Shown one piece after another: positions 25,841 to 34,285 of a stretch of DNA of 64,000 bases. The translations under genes were made by a program, and so were the position numbers. Location of the stretch: NCBI RefSeq assembly GCF_001667075.1, contig NZ_LZIL01000065.1, forward strand, positions 62,001 through 126,000, written 5' to 3'. Source of the DNA: Mycobacterium sp. 852014-52450_SCH5900713. Its GTDB lineage: Bacteria > Actinomycetota > Actinomycetes > Mycobacteriales > Mycobacteriaceae. The notes beneath the pieces are model-generated. The model had not been told where the DNA came from and did no database searches. It was given only the letters and a program-made list of their open reading frames with translations. Every line of letters starts with the position of its first letter. Positions within the stretch are counted from its first letter, which is position 1.

Positions 25841-25896
25841 GCGCGTTGGTCTGGATAGCTTCAAATGCCGAAGAGGCTAGTCAGGCACCAACGCGC
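25841..25896 (-). promoter_or_regulatory. leader RNA pairing segments of the ilvB attenuator
   Basis: Two perfectly complementary 10-nt segments lie in the leader: ACCAACGCGC in the transcript (25841-25850) and GCGCGTTGGT (25887-25896), which is inside the leader-peptide codons. The first ends exactly where the terminator's left arm begins. A ribosome stalled on the Leu-Val-Val-Ile codons would sit close to the second segment and change which pairing forms. The antitermination logic is inferred. Confidence 0.6.
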
Positions 25897-25916
25897 CGAC
25901 TAATTACTACGAGCAT
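25881..25916 (-). CDS. ilvB leader peptide (11 aa: MLVVISRRVGA)
   Basis: ATG at 25914-25916 opens an 11-codon frame ending in TGA at 25881-25883. Four of its first five residues are Leu, Val, Val and Ile, exactly the amino acids whose synthesis the downstream genes serve. Such leaders are established for ilvBNC attenuation in Corynebacterium glutamicum and have been predicted in mycobacteria. Translation speed over these codons would report branched-chain aminoacyl-tRNA supply. Confidence 0.75.
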   Translation of the reverse strand: MLVVISRRVGA

Positions 25917-25948
25917 CCCGGGCTGTCCGGCGGTATCCATAACGTCCG

Positions 25949-25978
25949 ACGGTAGCCTTCGCACAGCTCAGCCGTCAA
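25949..25978 (-). promoter_or_regulatory. predicted sigma-A-type promoter of ilvBNC
   Basis: On the minus strand TTGACG (25973-25978) is followed after 18 bp by TACCGT (25949-25954). Transcription from here would begin about 25-30 nt before the leader-peptide ATG. The -10 is weak but of mycobacterial type. It is a prediction from sequence only. Confidence 0.4.
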
Positions 25979-26039
25979 ATCCGCTACGGTCCGCTCGCGC
26001 GGCGATCCGGTGTCCCGTGCCGGGTGAAATGATGGTCGG

Positions 26040-26429
26040 GTGGCTACCGGTTCGTCTTCCCACACGCCCGTGGTGATCAAGCTCTCCCCCATCGCGCACC
26101 TGGCCGTCGGGTTCTTGACCCTGGGGTTGCTGATACCGGTGATGCTGTGGCCGCTGTCCGTGCCGCTGCTGGTGATCCCCGTGCTGCTGTCGGCACTGAT
26201 CGTCCGGCTACGCACCGTCGCCGACGACCGGGGCGTGACGGTCCGCACGCTGCTGGGCAGCCAGACGGTGCAGTGGGATGACATCGACGGGCTGCGCTTC
26301 CATCGGGGCTCCTGGGCACGCGCGCACCTCAAGAGCGGCGCGGATTTGCGGTTGCCCGCCGTGACGTTCGCGACCCTGCCCCAGCTGACCGAGGCCAGCT
26401 CCGGGCGCGTGCCCAACCCCTATCAGTGA
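26040..26429 (+). CDS. cfp6: PH-domain membrane protein, CFP6 homologue
   Basis: A 129-residue protein with two adjacent hydrophobic segments (about 20-34 and 36-57) followed by a small bacterial PH (bPH2-like) domain containing R-G-V-T-V-R-T-L-L-G-S and W-D-D-I-D-G-L-R-F. The C-terminus A-S-S-G-R-V-P-N-P-Y-Q closely matches the M. tuberculosis low-molecular-weight antigen CFP6 (Rv3004). The GTG start at 26040 gives a slightly longer N-terminus than the annotated 112-aa homologue. The role is unknown. It is divergent from ilvBNC. Confidence 0.85.
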   Translation: MATGSSSHTPVVIKLSPIAHLAVGFLTLGLLIPVMLWPLSVPLLVIPVLLSALIVRLRTVADDRGVTVRTLLGSQTVQWDDIDGLRFHRGSWARAHLKSGADLRLPAVTFATLPQLTEASSGRVPNPYQ

Positions 26430-26433
26430 GGGG

Positions 26434-27291
26434 TCAGGCGATCGGGTTGACCCCGTTGAGCAGCACCCACACCGCGATGCCGGCGGCGATGCCCACCAGC
26501 AGCGCGACGAACGACCCGATGAACGGGCGATGGGCCCAGCCCCGCCGCGCGTCGAGGCCGTAACGTCCGGGCCCGCACAGGATGACCGCGACGGCCAAGA
26601 CGATCAGGGTGATCTGGTATTCGTGCCCGTCCGGCAGGAAGTACGTGAAGGTGTGCGGATGCGGGCGCGCCGTGATGGTGGCCAGCATGCCGTTGATCAG
26701 AAAGGCCAGCGCACCGGCCGCGGCCAGCGGGGTGAAGAGCCCCAGCACCAGCAGCACACCGGCGACGAGCTCGCCGCCCGCGCTGACGTAGGCGAGGATG
26801 TCGGCGTGCTGGTAGCCGACGTCGGACAGTGAGTTCTTGAACCCGCCGACTCCGGAGCCGCCCCACCAGCCGAACAGCTTCTGCAGACCGTGGGCGGCCA
26901 ACACGACTCCGAGGCCGACCCTCAGTATCAGCAAACCCAGATGCTGGGTGCCGCGCCGACCGACGTCGTGCAGCCGGTCGTGGTGTTCGTCCGCGTCGAT
27001 CTCGGTCGGTTCGGCGGCCGCGTGCCGGGCGGATTGCCCCTGGACGTAGGGCAGGGGTTCCTGCTGTTCGAGCAAGTTGTAACTCGTCGCCCTGGGGCCC
27101 ACGCCGGCGTGGTCGCCCATGTAGGGGATGACGGTGGTGGTTCCAGTGGAGGGGTTGAAGTCGCCGGGGTAACCGACGGGCGTCAGATCATCTTCGGGGT
27201 CAACCACACGCGCCGTCGCGGGGCGTCCCGGGGTTGGCTCCGGGGATTCGCCGGGCCGCTGCCAATGTCCGTCATTCGGTTGACTGGTCAC
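26434..27291 (-). CDS. doxX: DoxX-family membrane protein (Rv3005c-like)
   Basis: A 285-residue protein: a hydrophilic Pro/Asp-rich cytosolic N-terminus (1-120) and a four-helix DoxX domain (about 128-285) with the R-V-G-L-G-V-V-L-A-A-H-G-L-Q-K-L-F-G-W-W signature. In M. tuberculosis DoxX links superoxide dismutase SodA and the thiosulfate sulfurtransferase SseA in a membrane-associated oxidoreductase complex against oxidative stress. The GTG at 27291 (product starting VTSQPND) matches the family start; an upstream extension to 27513 is unlikely. Confidence 0.85.
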   Translation of the reverse strand: MTSQPNDGHWQRPGESPEPTPGRPATARVVDPEDDLTPVGYPGDFNPSTGTTTVIPYMGDHAGVGPRATSYNLLEQQEPLPYVQGQSARHAAAEPTEIDADEHHDRLHDVGRRGTQHLGLLILRVGLGVVLAAHGLQKLFGWWGGSGVGGFKNSLSDVGYQHADILAYVSAGGELVAGVLLVLGLFTPLAAAGALAFLINGMLATITARPHPHTFTYFLPDGHEYQITLIVLAVAVILCGPGRYGLDARRGWAHRPFIGSFVALLVGIAAGIAVWVLLNGVNPIA

Positions 27292-27551
27292 GCGTGACAG
27301 GGTAAGGGCATTTGGCGCTGAATTGGGGATTTGAGCGGCGCTTTCGCCAGGCAATCGATGGTTTTCCCGCCAAAGTGGCGCGGATTGGGCCGAAATTAGC
27401 CCGCTCGCGGCTCCAGCGGGCACCAAACCCCACATTTCGGCCCCCTGGGGCGGCCGTTGGCCGGCGCCAAAAGTGGTCGGATCGTGTGGCGCCGGGCGGG
27501 CAGCCCCAGGCATGTGGCGGCGGCGGGCGCACTATCCGTAGCCTGTCGGTC

Positions 27552-28673
27552 ATGCGACTACGGCACTCGGTTCGGTGCGGGTTTGCCGCGCTTTGCGCGG
27601 TGGTGCTGGTCGCGAGCGGCTGCGCGCGGTTCAACGACGCCCAGTCGCAGCCTTTCACCACCAACCCGGAACTCAAGCCGCAACCCAGCTCGACGCCTCC
27701 CCCACCGCCGCCGCTGCCGCCGACGCCGTTCCCCAAGGCTTGCCCGGCTCCCGGCGTGATGCAGGGCTGCCTGGAGAGCACCAGCGGACTGATCATGGGG
27801 CCCGACAGCAAAACCGCGCTGGTCGCCGAGCGCACCACCGGCGCCGTCAAGGAGATCTCGGTCAGCGCCGAGCCGAAGGTGAAGATGGTCATCCCGGTCG
27901 ACCCGTCCGGCGACGGCGGCTTGATGGACATCGTGCTGTCCCCGACCTATGCGCAAGACCGGCTGATGTACGCCTACATCAGCACGCCCACGGACAATCG
28001 GGTGATCCGGGTGGCCGATGGCGACATCCCCAAGGACATCCTCACCGGGATCCCCAAGGGGGCGACCGGCAATACCGGCGCGCTGATCTTTACCAGCCCC
28101 ACCACGTTGGTGGTGCTGACGGGTGACGCCGGTAATCCGGCCGCCGCATCTGACCCGAAATCGCTGGCGGGCAAGGTCCTTCGCATCGAGCAGCCGACCA
28201 CCATCGGTCAGGCGCCGCCCACGACGGCGCTGTCGGGCGTCGGCTCCGGTGGCGGCTTGTGCGTCGATCCGGTGGACGGCTCGTTGTACGTGGCCGACCG
28301 CACGCCGACGGCGGATCGGTTGCAGCGAATCACCAAGGCTTCCGAGGTCTCCACGGTGTGGACGTGGCCGGACAAACCCGGCGTGGCCGGCTGCGCGGCG
28401 ATGGACGGGACCGTGCTGGTCAACCTGATCAACACCAAACTGACGGTGGCGGTGCGGCTGGCGCCGGCGACGGGTGCGGTCACCGGCGAACCCGACGTGG
28501 TGCGCAAGGACACCCATGCCCACGCGTGGGCGCTGCGGATGTCACCGGACGGAAACGTCTGGGGCGCAACGGTCAACAAGACCGCCGGGGATGCCGAGAA
28601 GCTCGACGACGTGGTGTTCCCGTTGTTCCCGCAGGGCGGCGGATTCCCCCGCAACAACGACGACAAGACCTAG
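27552..28673 (+). CDS. lppZ: lipoprotein LppZ
   Basis: A 373-residue secreted lipoprotein, the same length as M. tuberculosis LppZ. The signal sequence ends at the lipobox V-A-S-G-C with the lipidated Cys at 24. A proline run (about 49-58) leads into a PQQ-dependent sugar-dehydrogenase-like beta-propeller with repeated V-x-V-A-D-x-x-x segments such as S-L-Y-V-A-D-R-T. Strict conservation of the C-terminus G-G-G-F-P-R-N-N-D-D-K-T suggests an important but unknown role at the cell surface. It converges with gatB 21 bp away. Confidence 0.92.
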   Translation: MRLRHSVRCGFAALCAVVLVASGCARFNDAQSQPFTTNPELKPQPSSTPPPPPPLPPTPFPKACPAPGVMQGCLESTSGLIMGPDSKTALVAERTTGAVKEISVSAEPKVKMVIPVDPSGDGGLMDIVLSPTYAQDRLMYAYISTPTDNRVIRVADGDIPKDILTGIPKGATGNTGALIFTSPTTLVVLTGDAGNPAAASDPKSLAGKVLRIEQPTTIGQAPPTTALSGVGSGGGLCVDPVDGSLYVADRTPTADRLQRITKASEVSTVWTWPDKPGVAGCAAMDGTVLVNLINTKLTVAVRLAPATGAVTGEPDVVRKDTHAHAWALRMSPDGNVWGATVNKTAGDAEKLDDVVFPLFPQGGGFPRNNDDKT

Positions 28674-28694
28674 CGGACGCTGCGAGAGCTCTCG

Positions 28695-30206
28695 TCAGCT
28701 CTGCCCGCAGGCGGCCAGCACCAGTTCGCGCACCCGGGCCGCGTCGGCCTGCCCCCGCGTGGCTTTCATCACCGCGCCGACGATCGCCCCCGCCGCCGCC
28801 ACCTTGCCGCCGCGGATCTTTTCCGCCACATCGGGATTGGCTGCCAGCGCCTCGTCGACCGCGGCCTGGGTCACCGAATCGTCACGCACCAGCTCGAGGC
28901 CGCGGGATGTCATCACCTGCTCGGGTTCGCCCTCGCCGGCCAACACCCCCTCCACGACCTGGCGGGCCAGCTTGTTGGACAGCTTGCCCTCGTCGACGAG
29001 TGCGATCACCGCGGCGACCTGGGCTGGGGTGATCGCCAGTTCGTCGAGGCCGATGTTCGCTTCGTTGGCCTTCTGCACCAGGAAGTTTCCCCACCAGGCG
29101 CGCGCCTGCTCGCTGGCCGCGCCGTGCTTGACGGTCTCGATGACCAGTTCCACGGCGCCGGCGTTGACCAGATCGCGCATCACCTCGTCGGAAACGCCCC
29201 ACTCCTGCTGAATCCTCTTGCGGCTCAGCCACGGGAGCTCCGGGATCGTCTGGCGTAGCCGCTCGACCAACTCGCGGCTGGGCGCGACCGGTTCCAGGTC
29301 GGGCTCGGGGAAGTAGCGGTAGTCCTGGGCCGTCTCCTTGGCGCGGCCCGGGCTGGTGTACCCCGCCTCGTGAAAGTGCCTCGTCTCCTGGATGATCCGG
29401 CCGCCGGATGCGAGGACGGCGGCCTGCCGTTGCATCTCGTAACGCACCGCCACCTCAACGCTTTTCAGCGAGTTGACGTTCTTGGTCTCGGTGCGCGTCC
29501 CGAACTCGGTCGTTCCGGTCGGCATCAGCGACACGTTGGAATCGCAACGCATCGAACCCTGGTCCATCCGAACATCGGATACGCCCAAGGCCCGCAACAG
29601 GTCTCGCAACGCCGTGACATAGGCACGGGCGATCTGCGGCGCCCGGGCACCGGTACCGACGATGGGCTTGGTCACGATCTCGATCAGCGGCACCCCGGCA
29701 CGGTTGTAGTCGAGCAGCGACGTGGTGGCGCCGTGGATCCGGCCGGTCTCACTGCCCAGGTGGGTCAGCTTGCCGGTGTCTTCCTCCATGTGCGCGCGCT
29801 CGATCTCGACCCGCCAGGTGGTGCCGTCGTCCAACGGCGCTTCGAGGTAGCCGTTGATGGCGATCGGCTCGTCGTACTGGGAGATCTGGTAGTTCTTCGG
29901 CATGTCCGGGTAGAAGTAGTTCTTCCGCGCGAAGCGGCACCAGGGCACGATCTCGCAGTTCAGCGCCAGCCCGATCCGGATGGCCGATTCCACCGCCGTG
30001 CGGTTGAGTACCGGCAGCGATCCGGGCAGGCCGAGGCATACAGGACATACCTGGGTGTTGGGTTCGGCGCCGAAAGCGGTGGAGCAGCCGCAGAACATCT
30101 TGGTGACGGTCGACAGCTCGACGTGCACCTCGAGGCCGAGTACCGGGTCGAAGCGCGCGATGACGTCGTCGTAGTCCATGAGATCGGCGCTGGCAGCAAC
30201 ACTCAT
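28695..30206 (-). CDS. gatB: aspartyl/glutamyl-tRNA(Asn/Gln) amidotransferase subunit B
   Basis: The 503-residue GatB is the kinase subunit that activates Glu-tRNA-Gln (or Asp-tRNA-Asn) before amidation. The cradle domain starts G-L-E-V-H-V-E-L with zinc cysteines in C-G-C and C-P-V-C. Y-F-Y-P-D-M-P-K-N-Y-Q-I-S-Q-Y and the C-terminal helical YqeY-like tail domain are present. It is separated from pfkA and gatA here by an inserted ATPase gene and a tandem repeat array. Confidence 0.96.
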   Translation of the reverse strand: MSVAASADLMDYDDVIARFDPVLGLEVHVELSTVTKMFCGCSTAFGAEPNTQVCPVCLGLPGSLPVLNRTAVESAIRIGLALNCEIVPWCRFARKNYFYPDMPKNYQISQYDEPIAINGYLEAPLDDGTTWRVEIERAHMEEDTGKLTHLGSETGRIHGATTSLLDYNRAGVPLIEIVTKPIVGTGARAPQIARAYVTALRDLLRALGVSDVRMDQGSMRCDSNVSLMPTGTTEFGTRTETKNVNSLKSVEVAVRYEMQRQAAVLASGGRIIQETRHFHEAGYTSPGRAKETAQDYRYFPEPDLEPVAPSRELVERLRQTIPELPWLSRKRIQQEWGVSDEVMRDLVNAGAVELVIETVKHGAASEQARAWWGNFLVQKANEANIGLDELAITPAQVAAVIALVDEGKLSNKLARQVVEGVLAGEGEPEQVMTSRGLELVRDDSVTQAAVDEALAANPDVAEKIRGGKVAAAGAIVGAVMKATRGQADAARVRELVLAACGQS

Positions 30207-30216
30207 GCCGTCGATC

Positions 30217-30365
30217 GTAGTGGTGACCGCGAGCGCGGCGGAGCCGGGCGAAGCGGGTCACCACCATCAGGCGTAGTGGTGACCGCGAGCGCGGCGGAGC
30301 CGGGCGAAGCGGGTCACCACCATCAGGCGTAGTGGTGACCGCGAGCGCGGCGGAGCCGGGCGAAG
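30217..30365. repeat. tandem array of 56-bp units, 2.7 copies, reverse orientation of the 4.2-kb array
   Basis: Units start at 30217, 30273 and 30329 (the last partial), each beginning GTAGTGGTGACC. The core (GCGAGCGCGGCG then AGCCGGGCGA) is the reverse complement of the 55-bp unit at 4225-4444 with few changes, so both arrays belong to one repeat family in opposite orientation. The first copy starts 11 bp before the gatB start codon on the minus strand, placing the array in the gatB upstream region. Confidence 0.88.
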
Positions 30366-30381
30366 ACCGCGAGCGCGGCGG

Positions 30382-30405
30382 TGGGGGCACCTCCCGCTTG
30401 CGGGG
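30382..30405. repeat. dispersed G/C-rich repeat module with small hairpin
   Basis: The 16-bp TGGGGGCACCTCCCGC at 30382-30397 is also present exactly at 17732-17747, both times preceded by CGCGAGCG. It is followed here by a CCCGC-TT-GCGGG hairpin (30393-30404). It caps the tandem array and precedes the end of the ATPase gene. Confidence 0.6.
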
Positions 30406-30417
30406 GACCGGGCGAAC

Positions 30418-31593
30418 TCAGGGCCAGTGCGGCGAGCGCGGCACCGGGAACCGATTGCGCTCCTCACCCCTGCCGGGGAACATGTCGGCCAGCACGGCCG
30501 CCATCTCCAGGTAACTGCGCCGGCTTTCCTTGCTCAGCCGATCCAGCTCGATCTGTTTGCCCTCGTGTATGTGGCGATCGAACGGCAGCACCACCGTCGC
30601 GGCGACGCGTGCGGACAATCGCTCGAGTTCCTTGGCGGCCAGCAGCTCTACCTTGGCCGGCTCGACGTGGTTGATCGCCAGTATCGTCGACCGCACCAGC
30701 GCTTGATATCCGTTGTTGCCCAACCAATCCAGCGTGGTCGCCGTCTTGCGTATCGCATCGATCGAAGTGCTGGTCACCACGACCAGCGCCCGCGCCTCGG
30801 GCAGGACCGCGTCCATCACACCGGAATTGAGGGCCTTGGCGCAGTCCACCAGCACCACCGAATAGTGATTTCGCAGCAGCGAAAACGCTTTCACCACATG
30901 GTGACGCTCGAGCCGCCAGTCGGTGTGCGCATAGTCGGGCAATCCGAGCACTTCCAGGCCGAAATTGTTCATGTAGGTGTGCGCCCGGACATCCGCATAA
31001 TTCGTGATCGCCCCGTCGGCGAGCAGGTCGGCCATGTTCAGGGAGTTAGGACGGCCATGCCGCTCCACCAAATCCCCGGCGTCGATGTCGACGGCGATGA
31101 TCCGGTCGTGGCGCACATCGACGAACGTGGACCCCAGCGCCTCCACCACCGAGGTCTTGCCGACGCCGCCTTTGAGGTTGAGGACGGCGATGGGAAATGC
31201 GCCGCCCACGACCGCGCGAATGCGGTTCCGCAGGTCCTCTTTGTACTGCGAGTCCTTGCCGGGGCCCAGATCAACGCCGGTCAGGCGATGGACCACCTTG
31301 CGCCAGTTGAACCGCGCGGAGCCCTCGTGTCCCCGCTGGTCGAGTCCGTCCAGCGCCGTCCCGCCCGGAAGTCGCGCCGGCCGCGGCGGCGCGGGGACGC
31401 GCGCGGGCGGGGGCGCCTGGAACGGCGGACGGCGGATGGACGGATCGGAGCGATGGGCCTGCGGCACCGTGGCCGCCGCCGGATCGCCGTCGACGCGCCG
31501 AGGTGGTTGCGGCGGATTGAGCGGCGGGGCCGGGGGCCCCGCCGACGCCGCGGGATGCTGAACGACTCCGCGAACCGAACCGCGGTTGCTCAC
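30418..31593 (-). CDS. MinD/ParA-like ATPase with proline-rich N-terminus (EspI-like, orphan)
   Basis: With the GTG at 31593 the product is 391 aa; an ATG at 31665 would give 415. Residues 1-95 are rich in Pro, Arg and Ala. Residues 130-391 are a SIMIBI ATPase with the deviant Walker A K-G-G-V-G-K-T (141-147 in the short form), a V-D-I-D-A-G-D switch and V-V-L-V-D-C-A-K. This architecture is that of EspI/Rv3876-type proteins of ESX loci, yet no ESX genes are near. M. tuberculosis has no gene here between gatB and pfkA. The role is unknown; partitioning or secretion support are options. Confidence 0.82.
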   Translation of the reverse strand: MSNRGSVRGVVQHPAASAGPPAPPLNPPQPPRRVDGDPAAATVPQAHRSDPSIRRPPFQAPPPARVPAPPRPARLPGGTALDGLDQRGHEGSARFNWRKVVHRLTGVDLGPGKDSQYKEDLRNRIRAVVGGAFPIAVLNLKGGVGKTSVVEALGSTFVDVRHDRIIAVDIDAGDLVERHGRPNSLNMADLLADGAITNYADVRAHTYMNNFGLEVLGLPDYAHTDWRLERHHVVKAFSLLRNHYSVVLVDCAKALNSGVMDAVLPEARALVVVTSTSIDAIRKTATTLDWLGNNGYQALVRSTILAINHVEPAKVELLAAKELERLSARVAATVVLPFDRHIHEGKQIELDRLSKESRRSYLEMAAVLADMFPGRGEERNRFPVPRSPHWP

Positions 31594-31728
31594 ATCCCCG
31601 GTATAACCCCTGAGGACCAGTCCGGAAACCACCAATTTGCGCCGACGGGTCCTAAGCTGGTCCATCGCCGGGCAAATTCAGGCCGGCGTCAGCTCGAAGC
31701 CACCCAACGTTCGCCGAACCGGCCGGGA

Positions 31729-32760
31729 TCACCCGAAGAAGGCGGCGGCGTCGTCGTAGCGACTTTCCGGCACCAGTTTGAGCTGGCGGACCGCGTCGGC
31801 CAGCGCCACCCGGCCGATGTCCTGCCCCCGAAGCGACACCATCTGGCCGTATTCGCCCGCGTGCGCGGCGTCGGCGGCGTTGACGCCGAACCTGGTGGCC
31901 AATACCCGGTCGTAGGCCGTGGGCGTCCCGCCGCGCTGAACATGGCCCAACACGGTCACCCGGACGTCCTTATTGATCCGCTTCTCCACTTCGGCGCCCA
32001 GCTGGGCCGCGACGCCGGTGAACTTCTCGTGGCCGAACTCGTCAATTCCGCCTTCGCGCAACGAGATCGAGCCGGGGACGGGTTTGGCACCCTCGGCGAC
32101 GACGCAGATGAAGTGCGCATCCCCGCGCTGGAAGCGGCGTTTGACCAGCCGGCACACCTCCTCGACGTCGAAGGGCTGTTCGGGAATCAGCGTCATGTGC
32201 GCGCCGGAAGCCAGCCCGGCGTTCAGCGCGATCCAGCCGGCGTGCCTGCCCATCACCTCCACCAGCATCACCCGCTGGTGGGATTCGGCGGTGCTGTGCA
32301 GGCGGTCGATGGCTTCGGTGGCCACCGTCAGCGCGGTGTCGTGGCCGAAAGTGACATCGGTGCAATCGATGTCGTTGTCGATGGTCTTCGGCACCCCGAC
32401 GACGGGCACGTTCTCGTCGGACAGCCAGTGGGCGGCGGTCAGGGTGCCCTCGCCGCCGATCGGGATGAGGACGTCGATGCCGTTGTCGTCCAGCGTCTGC
32501 TTGATCTGGTCGAGCCCGGCCCGCAACTTGTCGGGATGCACCCGGGCGGTCCCCAGCATCGTGCCGCCCTTGGCCAACAGCCGGTCATTGCGATCGTCGT
32601 TCTGCAGTTGAATGCGCCGGTTTTCCAGCAACCCGCGCCACCCGTCCTGGAAGCCGACCACCGACGAGCCGTACCGGGCGTCGCAGGTGCGCACCACCGC
32701 CCGAATGACGGCATTCAGCCCCGGGCAGTCACCGCCCCCGGTGAGAACTCCGATCCGCAT
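31729..32760 (-). CDS. pfkA: ATP-dependent 6-phosphofructokinase
   Basis: A 343-residue PfkA (identical length to M. tuberculosis PfkA) that phosphorylates fructose 6-phosphate. The opening M-R-I-G-V-L-T-G-G-G-D-C-P-G-L-N binds ATP. P-K-T-I-D-N-D carries the catalytic Asp, and E-V-M-G-R-H-A-G-W lies in the fructose-6-phosphate site. G-G-E-G-T, where bacterial ATP enzymes often have G-G-D/E-x-S, fits the actinobacterial type. ATG 32760 was chosen by family alignment; the extension to 32871 is not conserved. Confidence 0.95.
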   Translation of the reverse strand: MRIGVLTGGGDCPGLNAVIRAVVRTCDARYGSSVVGFQDGWRGLLENRRIQLQNDDRNDRLLAKGGTMLGTARVHPDKLRAGLDQIKQTLDDNGIDVLIPIGGEGTLTAAHWLSDENVPVVGVPKTIDNDIDCTDVTFGHDTALTVATEAIDRLHSTAESHQRVMLVEVMGRHAGWIALNAGLASGAHMTLIPEQPFDVEEVCRLVKRRFQRGDAHFICVVAEGAKPVPGSISLREGGIDEFGHEKFTGVAAQLGAEVEKRINKDVRVTVLGHVQRGGTPTAYDRVLATRFGVNAADAAHAGEYGQMVSLRGQDIGRVALADAVRQLKLVPESRYDDAAAFFG

Positions 32761-32803
32761 GCCCTCATCTTGCCCTGCCCGACACTCGCACGGCGACGAA
32801 AGG

Positions 32804-34285
32804 TCAGATGGCGGACGGCAGCGGGCCGCGGGCGGCCTCGTAGGCGGCGCCCACCCGGTACAGGCGGTCATCGGCCAGCGCCGGCGCCATGATCTGCAGC
32901 CCGACGGGCAGGCCGTCGTCGGGCGACAACCCCGACGGCACCGACATGCCGCAGTGCCCGGCCAGATTCAGCGGCAGCGTGCACAGGTCGAACAGGTACA
33001 TCGCCAGCGGATCGTCGACCTTCTCGCCGAGCGCGAAGGCGGTGGTCGGGGTCGCGGGCGACACGACCACGTCGACGGACTCGTACGCCTTGTCGAGGTC
33101 GCGGGCGATCAGCGTGCGCACCTTCTGCGCCTGGTTGTAATAGGCGTCGTAGTAACCGGCCGACAGCGCGTAGGTGCCGATCATGATGCGCCGCTTGACT
33201 TCCGGTCCGAAACCGGCGGCCCGGGTCAGCGCCATCACTTCCTCGGCGCTGTGCGTCCCGTCGTCACCGACGCGCAGGCCGTAGCGCATCGCGTCGAAGC
33301 GGGCCAGGTTGCTCGACACCTCCGACGGCAAGATCAGGTAGTAGGCGGCCAGCGCGTATTCGAAGTGCGGGCAGTCGACTTCGCTCACCTCGGCGCCCAG
33401 TTCGGTCAGCTGACCGACGGCCGCCTCGAAGGAGGCCAGCACTCCCGGCTGGTAGCCGTCGCCGCGCAGCTGCTTCACGATCCCGACGCGCACGCCCTTG
33501 AGGTCACCGGCCGCACCCGCCTTGGCGCCCCCGACGACATCGGGCACCGCGGCGTCGACGGACGTGGAATCGCGGGGGTCGTGCCCGGCGATCACCTGGT
33601 GCAGCAGTGCGGTGTCCAGCACCGTGCGCGCGCACGGGCCGCCCTGATCCAACGAGGACGCGCACGCCACCAACCCGTAGCGCGACACCGTGCCGTAGGT
33701 GGGTTTGACGCCGACCGTCGCCGTCAGCGCCGCCGGTTGCCGAATCGAGCCGCCGGTGTCGGATCCGATGGCCAGCGGCGCCTGGAATGCGGCCAACGCC
33801 GCCGCGCTGCCTCCGCCGGACCCGCCGGGCACCCGGTCGAGGTTCCACGGGTTGCGGGTGGGCCCGTAGGCGGAGTTCTCCGTCGACGAGCCCATCGCGA
33901 ATTCGTCCATGTTGGTCTTGCCGAGGATCGGGATGCCGGCGGCACGCAACCGCATGGTGACGGTGGCGTCGTAGGGGGACCGCCAGCCTTCGAGGATCTT
34001 GGAGCCGCAGGTGGTGGGCATGTCGACGGTGGTGAAGACGTCCTTGAGCGCCAGCGGCACCCCGGCCAGCGGCGACGGCAGGCGCTCCCCCGCGGCCACC
34101 GCCGCGTCGACCACGGCCGCCGCGGAAAGCGCCTCGTCGGCGGCCACGTGCAGGAAGGCGCGATACCGGTCGTCGGTCGCGGCGATCTGGTCCAGGCACG
34201 CCTGGGTGACCTCGACCGACGACAGTTCCTTGGCGGCGATCCGGGCGGCCAGGGTCGCGGCGTCGGCGCGGATGACGTCGTTCAC
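32804..34285 (-). CDS. gatA: aspartyl/glutamyl-tRNA(Asn/Gln) amidotransferase subunit A
   Basis: The 493-residue amidase-signature subunit hydrolyses glutamine to supply ammonia. The Ser-cisSer-Lys site is seen in the segments G-S-S-T-E-N-S-A-Y-G, G-G-S-G-G-G-S-A-A-A and G-S-D-T-G-G-S-I-R. The start is GTG 34285, which overlaps the gatC stop as GTGA, coupling the two subunits. pfkA follows 43 bp later in the same direction. Confidence 0.97.
   Translation of the reverse strand: MNDVIRADAATLAARIAAKELSSVEVTQACLDQIAATDDRYRAFLHVAADEALSAAAVVDAAVAAGERLPSPLAGVPLALKDVFTTVDMPTTCGSKILEGWRSPYDATVTMRLRAAGIPILGKTNMDEFAMGSSTENSAYGPTRNPWNLDRVPGGSGGGSAAALAAFQAPLAIGSDTGGSIRQPAALTATVGVKPTYGTVSRYGLVACASSLDQGGPCARTVLDTALLHQVIAGHDPRDSTSVDAAVPDVVGGAKAGAAGDLKGVRVGIVKQLRGDGYQPGVLASFEAAVGQLTELGAEVSEVDCPHFEYALAAYYLILPSEVSSNLARFDAMRYGLRVGDDGTHSAEEVMALTRAAGFGPEVKRRIMIGTYALSAGYYDAYYNQAQKVRTLIARDLDKAYESVDVVVSPATPTTAFALGEKVDDPLAMYLFDLCTLPLNLAGHCGMSVPSGLSPDDGLPVGLQIMAPALADDRLYRVGAAYEAARGPLPSAI

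Noticed and set aside
23897..25858. A 653-codon plus-strand frame opposite ilvB
   Set aside because: It is a mirror frame of ilvB with no recognisable motifs. ilvB carries all acetolactate synthase signatures.
30427..32892. A very long plus-strand open frame (821 codons) opposite the MinD-like gene and pfkA
   Set aside because: It is antisense to two well-supported genes, has no domain signature and is rich in His/Arg/Gln, as expected of a GC-rich shadow frame.
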